This document shows positions 35,253 through 46,256 of a DNA stretch of 64,000 bases, piece after piece. Under the pieces are notes generated by a model, which did no database searches, was not told the origin of the DNA, and saw nothing but the letters and a program-made list of their open reading frames with translations. The stretch lies in NCBI GenBank assembly GCA_020064725.1, contig JAGTWJ010000002.1, positions 3,658,001 to 3,722,000 of the forward strand, written 5' to 3'. The number at the start of each line of letters is the position of its first letter. Positions within the stretch are counted from its first letter, which is position 1. This DNA comes from Drechslerella dactyloides (lineage: Eukaryota; Ascomycota; Orbiliomycetes; Orbiliales; Orbiliaceae). The position numbers were made by a program, and so were the translations under genes.

Positions 35253-35836
35253 TCGGTGGATACGTTACCTTGTCGCAAGCGGCCTAGCTTTATATTCCCA
35301 CGCGTGCTTGTATTGAATTTCCATTTTAATATATCCAATCGCCGCGTGACTACATGTTGCATATATATGTGTGCAATATACGTACCCATCTTACCGCCCG
35401 CCGTGGTCGACGCTATTCACGTACGCTATAGCTATCGGTCACGTAGGCCAATAGAATGGGATAATTCGTGAGGATAATCACGGAGAAACAAGATCGAATC
35501 AATCAGTTGAGACCACCTATATGGCTATAGAGCAAACGTAATATACAGGAGAATCATCAGCCGTAACAAGATGCAAAGCAAGTAAGCAGGTCGGTCGATT
35601 GACAAGCCGGCCGTCACCGTACCCAAAGTTCCCTGGCGAAAACAGCGGGTACAAGGTGAGGCAAAAGTCGTAAACGTGTCGTAAGTGTATCGGCAAGGAA
35701 ACCAAGCGCAAGTGGAAACAGGAATCAGAAACCTGGACACCGATATGTGCAACAAGCGAAGAACGTACTCCCATGATTGCAGAAAAAAAAGAATAATACA
35801 GAAGAGAAGGGGAAGAAAAAATGTAGTAGTCATCAG
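35253..35836. other. Convergent 3' intergenic region
   Basis: About 580 bp between the UPRT stop and the end of the open extension behind ELF1. The plus strand is A-rich near 35780-35820, which is T-rich in the ELF1 sense and fits a 3' flank. I see no gene. Confidence 0.5.
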
Positions 35837-36262
35837 TCATTCAAGCGGTCTGGAAGGGTCGGCAGAGTCATCAAGCTGTTTGAGATCGTCGATGGGGTCA
35901 CCCAGCACGTTTGGGTGCGTGTCGTGCAGCTCTGGAGGGAGCTTGGGAAACATGGGGCTGCGTTCTATCTCAAAAGTCACGTCATCTCCCGGAGCGTCCA
36001 CATCACCGCCGAGAAGAGAAAGCTCTGATGAACCATCAGAGTAAGGTGAAACAACGGGACGAGGAGCACTGGAACCCCCAGCCTGGGTTTCCAGAATACT
36101 TTTGAGTGTGACATTATCGGGATCGAGAATTTCAGGTGTGATCGTGGCCTCGAGACCCGGTTTAGTAGTGGCGTCGCCGGACAACTTGGTTTTCTTTTTC
36201 GGAGGAGGCTGACTGCTGACGGAGCGACCGGTTTCACTGTCTTTAGCGGGGCCGAAAGGATC
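35837..36262 (-). other. In-frame open extension behind the ELF1 stop codon
   Basis: Directly after the ELF1 TAG (36265-36263) the same frame stays open for 141 sense codons and ends at TGA 35839-35837. Codon choice looks coding: C- and T-ending codons are common and TTA, CTA and AGA are nearly absent. The sequence runs DPFGPAKDSETGRSVSS, then a basic PPPKKKTKL, then acidic, Pro-rich stretches (FEIERSPMFPKLPPELHD). There is no ATG near its start. It could be reached by stop-codon readthrough, or by a 51-nt GT-AG intron at 36291-36241 that removes the TAG and keeps frame (giving 262 residues), though that intron lacks a good branch point. Otherwise it is a 3' UTR with chance coding character. 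No domain recognised. Confidence 0.45.
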
Positions 36263-36887
36263 CTAGTCCTCCAGCTCGTCTTCTTCGATACCGTCGTCAT
36301 CGTCGTCGTCGATAAAGTTTTCTTCGCGCCGGCGCTCCATCATATCTCGGGCGGCCGGGTCGCTGGCGCCTGCTCCGGAACTCGACGCGCCGGCGGCATA
36401 GCCTTTGGCGGCACGGCGTTGTTCCTTCTTGACTTCGTCGGCGGCATCGACCCAGTCGGCGTAAACATCTACCGCGCCGGAGAGATCTAACCAATCACAG
36501 CGATAGAGCGTTAGCTGGCGGAAGACGGCGTGGGAAGAGGGAGGCAGAGCGTACAGTTGATCGAGGTCTGGTATTGCTGTCCGCAGACGTTGCAGTGCAG
36601 TGATCCAACGCCGCCCTTCTTATCGAGCTTGATGATCACAGACCGCTCGTGATTGCAGAACAGGCAATTGAAGACCGTCGGGAGAGGTTTTTGCTGGAGG
36701 TCGCGCGGTTAGCTGGCCGGTATCGTGGGTGCAGTTGGCCGGGGGGATGGATCTCGACGTACGCTCTCCTTGAGCTCGCCCTTGACCTTGATGGCCTTTC
36801 TGCGCTTGCCCTGCCGGAACATTAGCACTGCTGATGGAATCGATGGATGGAGAGTGTCCGATGGGAGGGCCTCCTTGTACGTACCAT
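36263..36887 (-). CDS. ELF1: Transcription elongation factor 1 (Elf1/ELOF1)
   Basis: Four exons: 36887-36885 (the ATG alone), 36810-36763, 36693-36555 and 36486-36263, giving 137 residues. Elf1 is a small zinc-ribbon protein that binds RNA polymerase II with Spt4-Spt5 and eases passage through nucleosomes. Visible features are a basic N-terminus (MGKRRKAIKVKG), the zinc ribbon CLFC (27-30) and CNVC (51-54), the family signature VDVYADWVDAADEVKKE, and an acidic tail FIDDDDDDGIEEDELED. The start was chosen because the family begins MGKR and the ATG|GTACGT junction with a TGCTAAT branch point restores exactly that. The first intron therefore follows the start codon immediately. It is divergent from the WAPL-like gene, 729 bp apart. 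An open extension follows the stop (see separate entry). Confidence 0.92.
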
Positions 36888-37616
36888 TGTGCCCTGGATG
36901 CGAGGTCTGCGATGGTATGGTCGGTGGTGGTGAAGCTGCGGCGCGCGGGTGTCGTCGATGGGGCGCGTCGATGGGGAGAGATGGGACAGGCGATGGATGG
37001 ATTTGAGGTTGTTGATTCGGCTGTCGTCATTTTGTGCGGCTCGCCGCGAAATATTAGGCGACTGACAGCGGCGCCGTTGTTTTGTTGCCCAGCTGCCCTT
37101 CTCCCTCCTCCCGGCCCTTTTTTCCCACCTGCTATCTCCACCACCATCAATCAATCACCACGACCATCCTATCGCCAGACCCATCGCCATCATCGCCATC
37201 CGTCCGGCAGGTTTCCCATCGCGCGATCACTTTCAGCAACCTCCGTCGCCGGTCTCTTCGCGTTCACCATTGCCGACCGACCGCCCGCCAGCCAGCCAGC
37301 CCGTTTGCGACCTCGCTTCCGGCTGGTACCGACAAACGACGCCTTCGAACGCACGCCGCTCACGAATGTCTGTCCCAGCAACCAGATCAGGACGCCAACA
37401 GCCACGAGCACGTAGACACACGCCCCCACACGACACGCACGCTCGACAATCGCCCCCTCGTGACAGGTTCCCGCCTGCCCGGGCCACGGATTCCGCTCCC
37501 GACACCCGTCCGACCATCGCGATCTAGGCGATTACTTATCGAATCCGCTATCTCATCAAGGAACCCTTTTCTCCGACACACGCACCCCTTTCCTTCTTTT
37601 CTCTCCTCTCGCCGCC
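36888..37616. promoter_or_regulatory. Shared promoter of ELF1 and the WAPL-like gene
   Basis: These 729 bp separate two divergent start codons. The half nearest the WAPL-like gene (about 37080-37616) is C/T-rich on the plus strand, as expected for a fungal leader. Overlapping frames in both directions reflect this composition and have no motifs. No TATA box is evident. Confidence 0.5.
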
Positions 37617-40600
37617 ATGCGCCAGCGGAAATCGTACGGCGGTTCCCGCCACAGCGCCGGCCTCAAGGATGAGTTCAACGACGTCTTCAAGAGCCGCGCC
37701 ATGGAGAAGAAGGGCACACAAGCCAGGCGGCTTTCCGACAGCGCTCCAGTCGCAGAGTCGCACCAGCAACAGCTACCCCAGCCCAAGGTCACCAAGAACC
37801 GGGACGCCCCGAAACCGAACACGAATGGCGTAATCAAGTTTGCTGGAGACACCAGGCAACCAAAGAAACAGAAAACCGACATCTTCGACCTGGAATTATC
37901 CTCCGATGATGAGGAAGATACAAGAAGCCATGTTGTCGCTCCGAAGCTCCAGAAGGCGCCAGCAAAGCCGTCGACAAAGCTCTCAAACGGGATCACCAAC
38001 GGCCATGTTTCCAAGTCATCCGGAAAGAATATTTCCAAGATCATCACAATACCTTCCGATAACAGCGACGACAATAGCGAACCGCTCGCGACGGGGCAGC
38101 GGTCGTCGACCACTCTAAAGAGCTCCAAAGCGCAAGATACGAAGAAGAAGGCTCCTCAAGTTCCGAAAAGAAAGGCCAGAGCGTCGTCCGACAGCGAATC
38201 AGAATACCGCAGCGTGACCACGAAGAAAACCAAGCCGTCCAAACCTGTCGTGGAGAAACGCAAGCAGAGCAAAGTCGACGTCGACGATATCGTTGAGAAA
38301 CCAGCAAAACGACAAGATAGGACCACGACGAGTGACACGGCAGCAAGGCTAGTCAACGGAAAGACGAAATCCGCTATCGCAAAGTCCAATACAGTCGCTA
38401 AACCAACCAAGAAACCGACTCGAGGAAACGCCGAAAGTCCCGACGTCGAGATGGCAACAGCCGAGCCGGTGTACGACCATGCCGTCGACATCTCTTACGC
38501 CCCGATGAGCTCCCCAAGGGTTGAGAAGAGGAAGCTTCCAACGCTGACGAGGGAACCGTCGGCCGTCGAGATGCCCTCCATCCTCACCGAGCTTATTGAG
38601 TCTCGCGTGGCAGAGATCGAGGAGCAACAACCGGCGAAGAAGATCAAGCGGCCGATCAAACGCCCAAAGCAGGATCAAGATGCCAAAGAAATCCAGCTCC
38701 TCGAAATCTACACCAGCGACGACGTGATTGCCGGAAGCACCGGAGCGAAGGATGCGGAGTCCCAGGCCCAGATCCAGGCTGCTATGTACAGCGCCGATCC
38801 TGGGGTCAGGACGACTCGATCCAAGTTCCGAAACGAGGGGGCCGCCAAAAAATCATACGGCGTCGCCCAGAGAACGATGCGCCAGCCGGTTACAGAAGAG
38901 GAGCAGCGTGAGGACCAAAAGCTCGAGATCAATCGGACCCTCGAGATGGCTGCTATCAAGGAGTATCAGAAGCAGCAGGCCGAGAAGAAGCAACAAGCTG
39001 CGGCTGCAGCCGCAGCTGAGAGCCTCAAGGGCGGAAAGAAGTCCGGCAACGGGAAGGCCGGTGAGAAGCAGGGCGCCGGCAAAGGCAAGGGCAAGGACAA
39101 AGACAGCGCAAAGTTCGACATGAGCGACGATGATGGACCGAAGGTGATGAGCCGCCACGCACTTCTCCAGAAGGGTCGCCACCAGCGAGTTCTTAATGAG
39201 ATCGACGCCCTTATGGAGGACGCTGAGAAACAGAACCCGACGCGGCGAAGCAGGTGAGTTCTCCTTCCTCCACAACAGATCTGTGACGCGATTTCTAACC
39301 CAGTTCTAGCATTCTGGACATCGCCCATCGCATGTCCAACAACACGGAGGACGGCAAGGAGTTCGTTCAAAAGTTCCGACTCAATAGCTATGATTCGAAG
39401 CTTCTGAAGAACCTTGACAAGGAGGAAGATGAGGTTCGTAGCTCTCGGATATGTCCGCGACGTTGAACCAGTGTACTAATTCAGGTCCGATTTGCAGCTC
39501 ACACGTATAGGCTACGGCTGGATCATCTTCATTCTCCTGAATGAGGAACTGTACAGCGGTCGAGCTATCGACCTTATGCTCGAGAACGGCGGCTTCGCGA
39601 TGCTCAAGACTATGCTGACGTCTGACGCGGATCTGGACGAATTGGCGAGAAGTAGTGCACTCAAGTATGGGTTCCAGATTGCGTCAGTGACGGGGAAGTT
39701 GCGAACGCGACTTCTCCAGTGCCGATTCATCCGCGCCGACGTCCCCGGACCGTTTTCGCAGCGATACGTCGCGTTGATGATTCTGAATACGATGTTGAAG
39801 GGTGTCAGCAAGGCTGAGGGACGAAAGCTTCTTCTCGAGCAGTTCGACCCTCGCCAGTTTGTTGAAATCCTCAGCTCACTTACGCGCCATGTCTCGCCAC
39901 CTAACGGACCCGGCCTTACCAATTACTTCCTCTCTGTTTCGATCCTCAGTCATTACAGTCAGAGTGCCCATATTCACATGCCGCTGGACGAGCTTCTCGA
40001 AGAAGGGCATCTCACCGTTTTATCGAACGCTTTACCGACTGTTCTGGAGTGGCAGGTATTCGATACCACCGAGCATGTGGATCGGGTCAAAGACTTCCAG
40101 GCAGCCGTGCTCAAGCTGTACATTGATCGGACGAACGATGAACCTGCTATCAGCACGTCTGTCGCGGAATACAGAAATGGGCTTGCGTTGATTACTGAGA
40201 CTTGCATTGCGAAGTTCAAGAAGTTTGTTGTGGTGGCCGACCCGGAGAAGGACCTGTCCCGGGATATCGACATCCTTGTTCTGACGGGTATCCTCTTGGG
40301 CAATTTGCTTGAATTCAGCGAGACGGCGCGCGTGTTCCTGCGGCAGCAGATGGCCGGGAAGGCGCCGCTGATAAAGTCGCTTATGGACATTTTTGTCGAA
40401 CGTCACGACCGGCTTGCACTGGTAGGTTCCTTTTCTTCATTCTTTGCTCTTCACCCTGGTGATGGGAAGTTCTGATTGGCTGACTGATTGTTCATGCAGG
40501 CCGAGAGTGTTGAGGAAACGCACCTCAATGTTGCATTCGGATATCTGACCGTCGCTCTGGCACATGCCTGCAAGAACGAGGAGATCCGGCGCGAGGTGCG

Positions 40601-40796
40601 ATCGCAGTTGCGCGGGACGCTCGAGCCGCTGGTGCTTGCGGTTACGGATTTCAAAGTGCAGAATAAGACGCTTGAGGATGCGGAGTTGGCTGCATCGTCG
40701 CAGGATGAGTTTGGGGAGGCCGCGTCGTTGGTCGTCTCGTACACGGATCGTCTTGAGGACATCCTGCGAGAGTTGAAGGCCTACGGACACCGTTGA
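37617..40796 (+). CDS. WAPL-like cohesin-release factor
   Basis: Four exons: 37617-39253, 39310-39433, 39498-40421 and 40500-40796, giving 993 residues. Residues 1-520 are disordered, Lys/Ser-rich and charged, with poly-Ala and Lys/Gly-rich stretches at about 460-500. A KSYG motif occurs near residue 5 and again near 411 (KKSYGVAQRTM). The C-terminal 460 residues form a helical repeat-like domain starting at SSILDIAHRMSNNT and running through YGWIIFILLNEEL and HLNVAFGYLTVALAHAC. This layout and these phrases fit fungal Wings-apart-like (Wpl1/Rad61) proteins, which open the cohesin ring with Pds5. The call is from family memory and needs a profile search. The first intron offers two 3' splice sites 6 nt apart (39303 and 39309). 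It is divergent from ELF1. Confidence 0.72.
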
Positions 40797-41184
40797 GAGG
40801 TTCCGGAACCTCGATGGTCCACGATAGTAATCGACCACAGCTCTGACATTGTGGTTGCTTCCTGGATGCCCGTATCCAGCCACACATGGGATGATTACTA
40901 TTTTAACTGTTCTTATTTTCCTTTGCTGCCCACGACAGTTCTATCCTGCAAGACCACTTCTATCCTCTTGAGCGAACACCAGCTGGAACCCAAGCGACGT
41001 TTGCGGGCGCTTCACCTTTTCTTGCAACTATATTCTGCTAAAGCTGCGACCACATTTCCCGGCCTATGCTTTTGATTATGTTTTTTATGATTCCGATTTC
41101 CCTTCTCCTCATGTCTAACGCGCGATACCCCTCCACGCCTTCCACCTCTCATCATGTTTCGACGGCGTCACGGGTGTTTTCGAT

Positions 41185-41208
41185 CTTTCTTTCTTTCTTT
41201 CTTTCTTA
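41185..41208 (+). repeat. CTTT microsatellite in a 3' flank
   Basis: Six CTTT-type units within T-rich DNA after the WAPL-like stop codon, probably in or near the 3' untranslated region. Confidence 0.85.
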
Positions 41209-42588
41209 CTTGCTTCTTTCTTTTTCACAAGTTAATGTGGCTGATTATATCCAAAGACGGGAGGCGATTGTGCTTTTGTTCTTTCTTCCTTTCGTTACCT
41301 GTTTTTCTATCGATGTATTAATGGAAGGGTTACCAATGGGATTTTGTCTACGGTTGTTCTAATTACGTGGTCTTTGTATTTCCTTTTATTGCGGTATTAT
41401 AAGTATGGATGTACTGGATCAGATGATGAGGCAGGCGTTTATTTTACAGGTGTGATTTTACTCTATCGGGAATGGTTTTTTCTATCGCTGTTCTACATGA
41501 TGTGCCGTATATATGGCAGCATGTGTGTATCTTATCCGCCAAGTTTTAAATTTTATATCTACACTAACCTGGCGAGATCTCTTTATGCCGAATATACCCT
41601 TCCGACTTAATTGTGAAACTGCAACATTGCAGCCTGTAAACCAAGTAATTACCACTCAAGCGTCGTGTTCATCGTGCAAGTAGAGTCAACGTAGGTACTC
41701 TGGGTTGCGCCACACTGGTGAATATACGTAATGTTTGTCTGCAATCGGTTACCAAAAGCGAATTGCACGGGTCCAGATTTGTTAAAATGGCAGGACGGAT
41801 CTGGATCTGTTAGACACCAGAATACCAACCGCCATTTCAATCTGCTGGTATCAACGTGCACGTGCTGAAGGATGTTGATTCCTATATACCTAGGTAATTC
41901 CCGTACACAATTCAAATTATGGTGGGTGTCAATACCGGTGCTCGTAACAGCAGAAGGGGCCCGAAGAGGCCACCAAGAACAAGTCTACTATATTAACTGT
42001 ATTGAAGAACCACTTCTTGACATGCATGGACAAGAGAAAAAGATGAGCTACAGCCGGCTTACAGTGCCGTCATACGATCTTGAGATCGTTAGGTCTTCAT
42101 TGCATCGGCGTTTTAAAAGTTGCTTGTCATTCAACTTTTCATCCAGATCGATAAGGGTACGTGCACGATGCTGCTTTCTCCCGTGGTCGGATCGCACTTT
42201 TGCCCGATCCTGGTGCCGCAGCCCTGTTGTCCAGATCGCACCAATTGCAAGCGTGGATTTGCGCATGTACCGGGCGGAGGGTACATTCCCCTACATATAC
42301 CGTGTTAGAGACGGATGTACCCTCCGGCAGCAGGGCAGCGGCGGGCAGCAGCGGGCTCCATGCATGTGCCACGGCCGGCTAGTTGGTTTGACGGCCTTGA
42401 CTTCCTTGCTTTGGACGAGCGAGCGAGCGGCGGGTGAAATGTGCGGTCAGGCGAACAGGCGAGGAAGTGAATGTGCGGGCTCCGAGTGCTGATGGTGACG
42501 ACAGGTGTTTTTAATTGTACTTCAGTCCTGATGGAGTATACGTGAGCTCCCTGTTGGCCGGAGGGGTGGCGATAGTGTGAGGATCGAA

Positions 42589-42624
42589 GATGGGATGGGA
42601 TGGGATGGATGGATGGATGGATGA
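42589..42624 (+). repeat. GGGAT/GGAT microsatellite
   Basis: A run of GATGG and GGAT units about 570 bp upstream of the BUR1 start codon. It lies just before the pyrimidine-rich leader. Confidence 0.85.
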
Positions 42625-42720
42625 TGCTGTGGGGGACGTGAGGATTGGACTTGTGTGTTTGTGTGGGCCGGCTGGCGGTTGTTGTGGGTGTGCCTGCCTG
42701 CTCTCCTGGCTGGCCGTCAA

Positions 42721-43196
42721 CAACATCATCAGCAAGCATCCCATCGCCATCTCTCTCTTCCTCCTTCCTGCTCCACTCCACGCCATCCTCCCGGCCTCCT
42801 ATCCATCGCTCCCATTCCACCGACCGAGATCACGAGCCTGCGCAGCTTCCACCACCCTCGCGGACCCGAGAATCGCCCAGGCGCCTAACCAACAGCCTCC
42901 TGCCAGCGATCAAGCCGCCACCCCGTGCAGCCATCCATCACACATACATCACACCCCTCGACGCTCATTCCGCCTTTCCTCCCATCCTCGCCATTCCATC
43001 GCGTCACTCTCACATCTACAATCGATATCTCCCATCCGTCGTTCACCTCATTCCGGGCACTCTACGATCAACTCGCCCTCCGACACCGCACCCCCTTCTC
43101 CCGCCGAACCAATCACCCCAATCGCCCGACGCCACCACCGACGTATAAACCACCCAACCGCCAACCACGGAGTCGCAACGAACGCCGCAGGGGGCC
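42721..43196 (+). promoter_or_regulatory. Pyrimidine-rich leader of BUR1
   Basis: A C/T- and CCA-rich plus strand of about 475 bp ends at the BUR1 ATG. This is the usual texture of fungal promoters and leaders. Several long overlapping frames here (42590-43432 plus and antisense frames) are compositional. Transcription start not determined. Confidence 0.5.
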
Positions 43197-45326
43197 ATGT
43201 CCCAGAAGCGCCGCGCGCCGGATTCTCCGGTCGCCGAGCGGCCCACGCCCGCGAAACGGCCGTCGATCCAGGATCCCCGACACCCAGGCGTGCATCGTTT
43301 TCGAGGATGTTCACACATCAGCTCGTACCGGGTGATGGGAAAGCTGGGAGAAGGCACATTTGGGTGAGCAAAGGCCCAGCGAGCGAGTGGACGGAGGCAC
43401 GAACAACAGGGCGGCGGCCGCGGCGGCGATAGCCAGCTATGCACCTGCACCGCCGCTGCTGTCTGTTGGACGGACCGGACGGCCAGATGGATAGAAGCAA
43501 TGAACAAGGGAGCGCTAACGTGTATGCGTGCGTGTTATAGGTTGGTCACAAAGGCCCAGGATACGCGGAACAACCAGCTGGTAGCGCTCAAACAGTTCAC
43601 CGTCACGAACGAGAAGGAAGGGGTACGTTACCATCGCGCGTGGCAGTCGGGTAGAACTGCAGTCTCGGACGCCTGCTAACGATTTTGCGCGTCTGAAAAA
43701 AGTTCCCAATAACGGCTTTGCGCGAAATCAAGTACCTGAAACAACTCCGACATCCGAACGTTATACCGCTGCTGGAGATGGTTGTCGAAAAGCCTACAAG
43801 TGCGTGCATATCCATCCATTCCTGTACACGGACTTCATGTCTCACCGCTCCCGCCACGGATTCCAGGCTGACATACGCGTTATACAAACAACAGGAAGCA
43901 AGGACGGCCAGAAGCGCGGGAGCATCATGATGGTTACGCCGTACATGCACCATGACCTTTCGGGCCTGCTCGAGAATCCGTCCGTACAGTTCTCGGAACG
44001 ACAGATCAAGTGCTACCTGCAGCAGCTGTTGAAGGGGATTCAGTACTTGCATGGGAACAACATACTGCATCGTGATATCAAAGGTGGGTGGGGTCGCAAG
44101 GAAACAGTTCTAAAGCATTTCGCGATGGTGGCTGACGGGTGGCGCGTTTACAGCTGCGAATCTCTTGATCAACAATAAGGGCATACTGCAGATTGCGGAT
44201 TTCGGCCTCGCCCGACGGTTCGACGAGCCGCCGCCGAAGCCCGGCTCCGGCGGTGGGGTCGCGTTCCGGCAGTATACAGGGAACGTTGTCACGAGATGGT
44301 ACCGCGCGCCGGAGCTCTGTCTGGGAGAGCGGAATTACACTACGTCGGTGGACATCTGGGGTGTCGGATGCGTCTTCGCGGAGATGAAAAAGGGCCGACC
44401 GATTCTCCCCGGGAACACCGATACTCACCAGATCGAGCTCATCTTCCAACTTTGCGGGCCGCCGAACGAACGGACAATGCCTGGGTGGGAGAAGCTTCCC
44501 GACGCCCGGCTTGTGAGGTCCTTTGGCAATTGCCAGCGGACGCTGGAGGCGCAGTTCAACGTGTAAGTTACACACTCTGTACATCATTCCAGCCGACTCC
44601 ATACGCTTACACCGCCTACGAAACGACAGCCTGGGGAGTTCCGGGGTCGCGCTGTTATCAGACCTGTTGAAACTCGACCCGAGGACACGCGTGAACGCCA
44701 TGGACGCGCTCGACCACGAGTACTTCCGTGTCGAGCCGCTACCCGCCAAGCCGGCAGAGCTACCTGCGTTCGAAGACAGCCACGAGCTCGACCGCCGGAA
44801 GCGCGCCGGACAGAAACCGCTACCTCCCGCCCCGGCCGGCGGTACTGTTGGTGTCGGCCCGTCGGCGGACTGGTCTGGCCATATGGGTGAGCCGATGCCG
44901 TATCACATGAATGGAAACGGACGACACGTACGCCCTGCGCCGCCGCCGCCGGAGAGACGGCCAGCGTGGATGAAGGATACCAGGGAAGCGAGAGACGTGA
45001 GAGTTCCGCCGCCGATGGACGGCGGGATGCGAGGGCCGCCTGACCATAGGAGAGGAGGGGTTATCAAGGGCGACAAGGACAAGACGGATACGTACATCCC
45101 GTCATATCGAAACGATGGGGGCAGGCCGCCGCCGAGAGACGACCCGAGAGACTGGCGAGAAGACCGGCGGCACGACAGGCCGAGAGACGATTCGAGGGGT
45201 GGCCGGCCAGGCGGCGGTATCGGCGGGGATAGGAACCGAGAGCGCGACCCCAGGGACCGTGAGAGGGACAGAGAGCAGCGGGAGAGGGACCGCGAACGCG
45301 AGAGGGCGAGAGAGTGGCGACGGTGA
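43197..45326 (+). CDS. BUR1: BUR1 kinase (CDK9/P-TEFb catalytic subunit)
   Basis: Six exons: 43197-43363, 43541-43622, 43703-43799, 43895-44083, 44154-44562 and 44630-45326, giving 546 residues. The kinase phosphorylates the RNA polymerase II C-terminal domain and Spt5 with a cyclin partner (Bur2-like). All kinase landmarks are present: GKLGEGTFGLV (about 48-58), Lys73, the PITALRE cyclin-binding helix (85-91), HRDIK (174-178), DFG (194-196), the fungal insert EPPPKPGSGGG, and Thr220 in YTGNVVTRWYRAPE at the activating position. The FEDSHELDRRK motif and PAPAGGTVG tail are typical of Aspergillus-type BUR1. The last 80 residues are an Arg/Asp/Glu-rich low-complexity tail. The second intron ends in AAG rather than CAG or TAG. 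PITALRE excludes CTK1- and CDK7-type kinases. Confidence 0.93.
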
Positions 45327-46256
45327 GAATGGATGAGTACAGGATGGATATTGCAGGCGATGCGCCGGTTTTTTATGTGGCGCTGAAATGTTTAATCGTT
45401 TTTCGATGTTCTGTTCGCTGGAGGAAGACTGGTCTTCTGCGTGCTGCCCTCAGCCTTGTTTCCTTCCGTTCTTACTTTCTGTAAATCTGTTGCTTTGATC
45501 TTCAGTTCGAGCTTCTATCGTGGTGGCGTTTTCTATTTTCTTCATTGCGCTCTCGACGACAATGGTGGAGTTCCTGATTAACAAGTTATTGAGTTACATG
45601 CTTGAGTGCTTCTGAATTTGTTCTTTTACATGGTATCAACGTTCGATGTCCTTTTAGCTCGTTCCTTTGTTTCTTTGGGTATTTCCGTGTATGCTTGGCC
45701 GTATACTGACTTTTATTTTTTGGTGATGGCTGTTTGAAATGGCTGTTTGAATTCATGAAGCAGCATTTGTATTCGATTCTGCAAGCTCTCCTTAAGCTTA
45801 CCTTATAGCTTACCATCCGCATTCTCTGTGGTTATCTATTTTGTATGAAGTGGTCCGTTGTATTCGAAGAAGCTGGCACTATGGTACAATAGAGTATGGT
45901 AGACTATCCTGGATCATCCAGTGGACGACTTGAGGGGTGTCGTGTGTGGGATTTGGGTAGCGATAGAGGCAGCCGCGGCGCGCCGTCCGTTTGCCGCTTC
46001 TGGACAGATGTCATGTCGCTCGCTTCCGCCGCAGTATACCATACTACATCAACCTCACTGCGACGAACGCACGCAAGTTAACGGCCTCCTCACCTGCCCT
46101 CGCCATTCGCGTGTCGCTACGCAGCCATTGCACTAGCTGACTAGACGAGGCTGCTGTCACGCGTTTACGGGTCGATATCCGTCCTGCTCGATTACATACA
46201 CCGGTGGACGGACAGTAACGAAGGAGGGAAGGAATCAGGAAGCGTCGACAATCGAG
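45327..46256. other. 3' flank of BUR1 and SPC1 promoter
   Basis: T-rich plus-strand DNA to about 45850 is the BUR1 3' flank. The remaining 400 bp lead into SPC1 and contain no clear TATA box. I see no gene in this interval. Confidence 0.5.

Larger units (their letters stand above)
40797..42720. other. 3' flank of the WAPL-like gene and intergenic DNA
   Basis: The first 800 bp are T-rich on the plus strand, with a CTTT run at 41185-41208, and form the 3' flank of the upstream gene. The rest is mixed intergenic DNA without a supportable gene. A GGAT/GGGAT run lies at 42589-42624, and the far end grades into the BUR1 leader. Confidence 0.55.

Noticed and set aside
42590..43432. 280-codon plus-strand frame overlapping the BUR1 start
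   Set aside because: It runs through the C/T-rich leader in another frame and its Pro/Ser/His content is compositional. The BUR1 frame from ATG 43197 carries the kinase N-terminus.
43197..45326. Alternative kinase identities (CTK1/CDK12 or CDK7)
   Set aside because: The PITALRE helix, EPPPKPG insert and FEDSHELDRRK motif are specific to the BUR1/CDK9 group.
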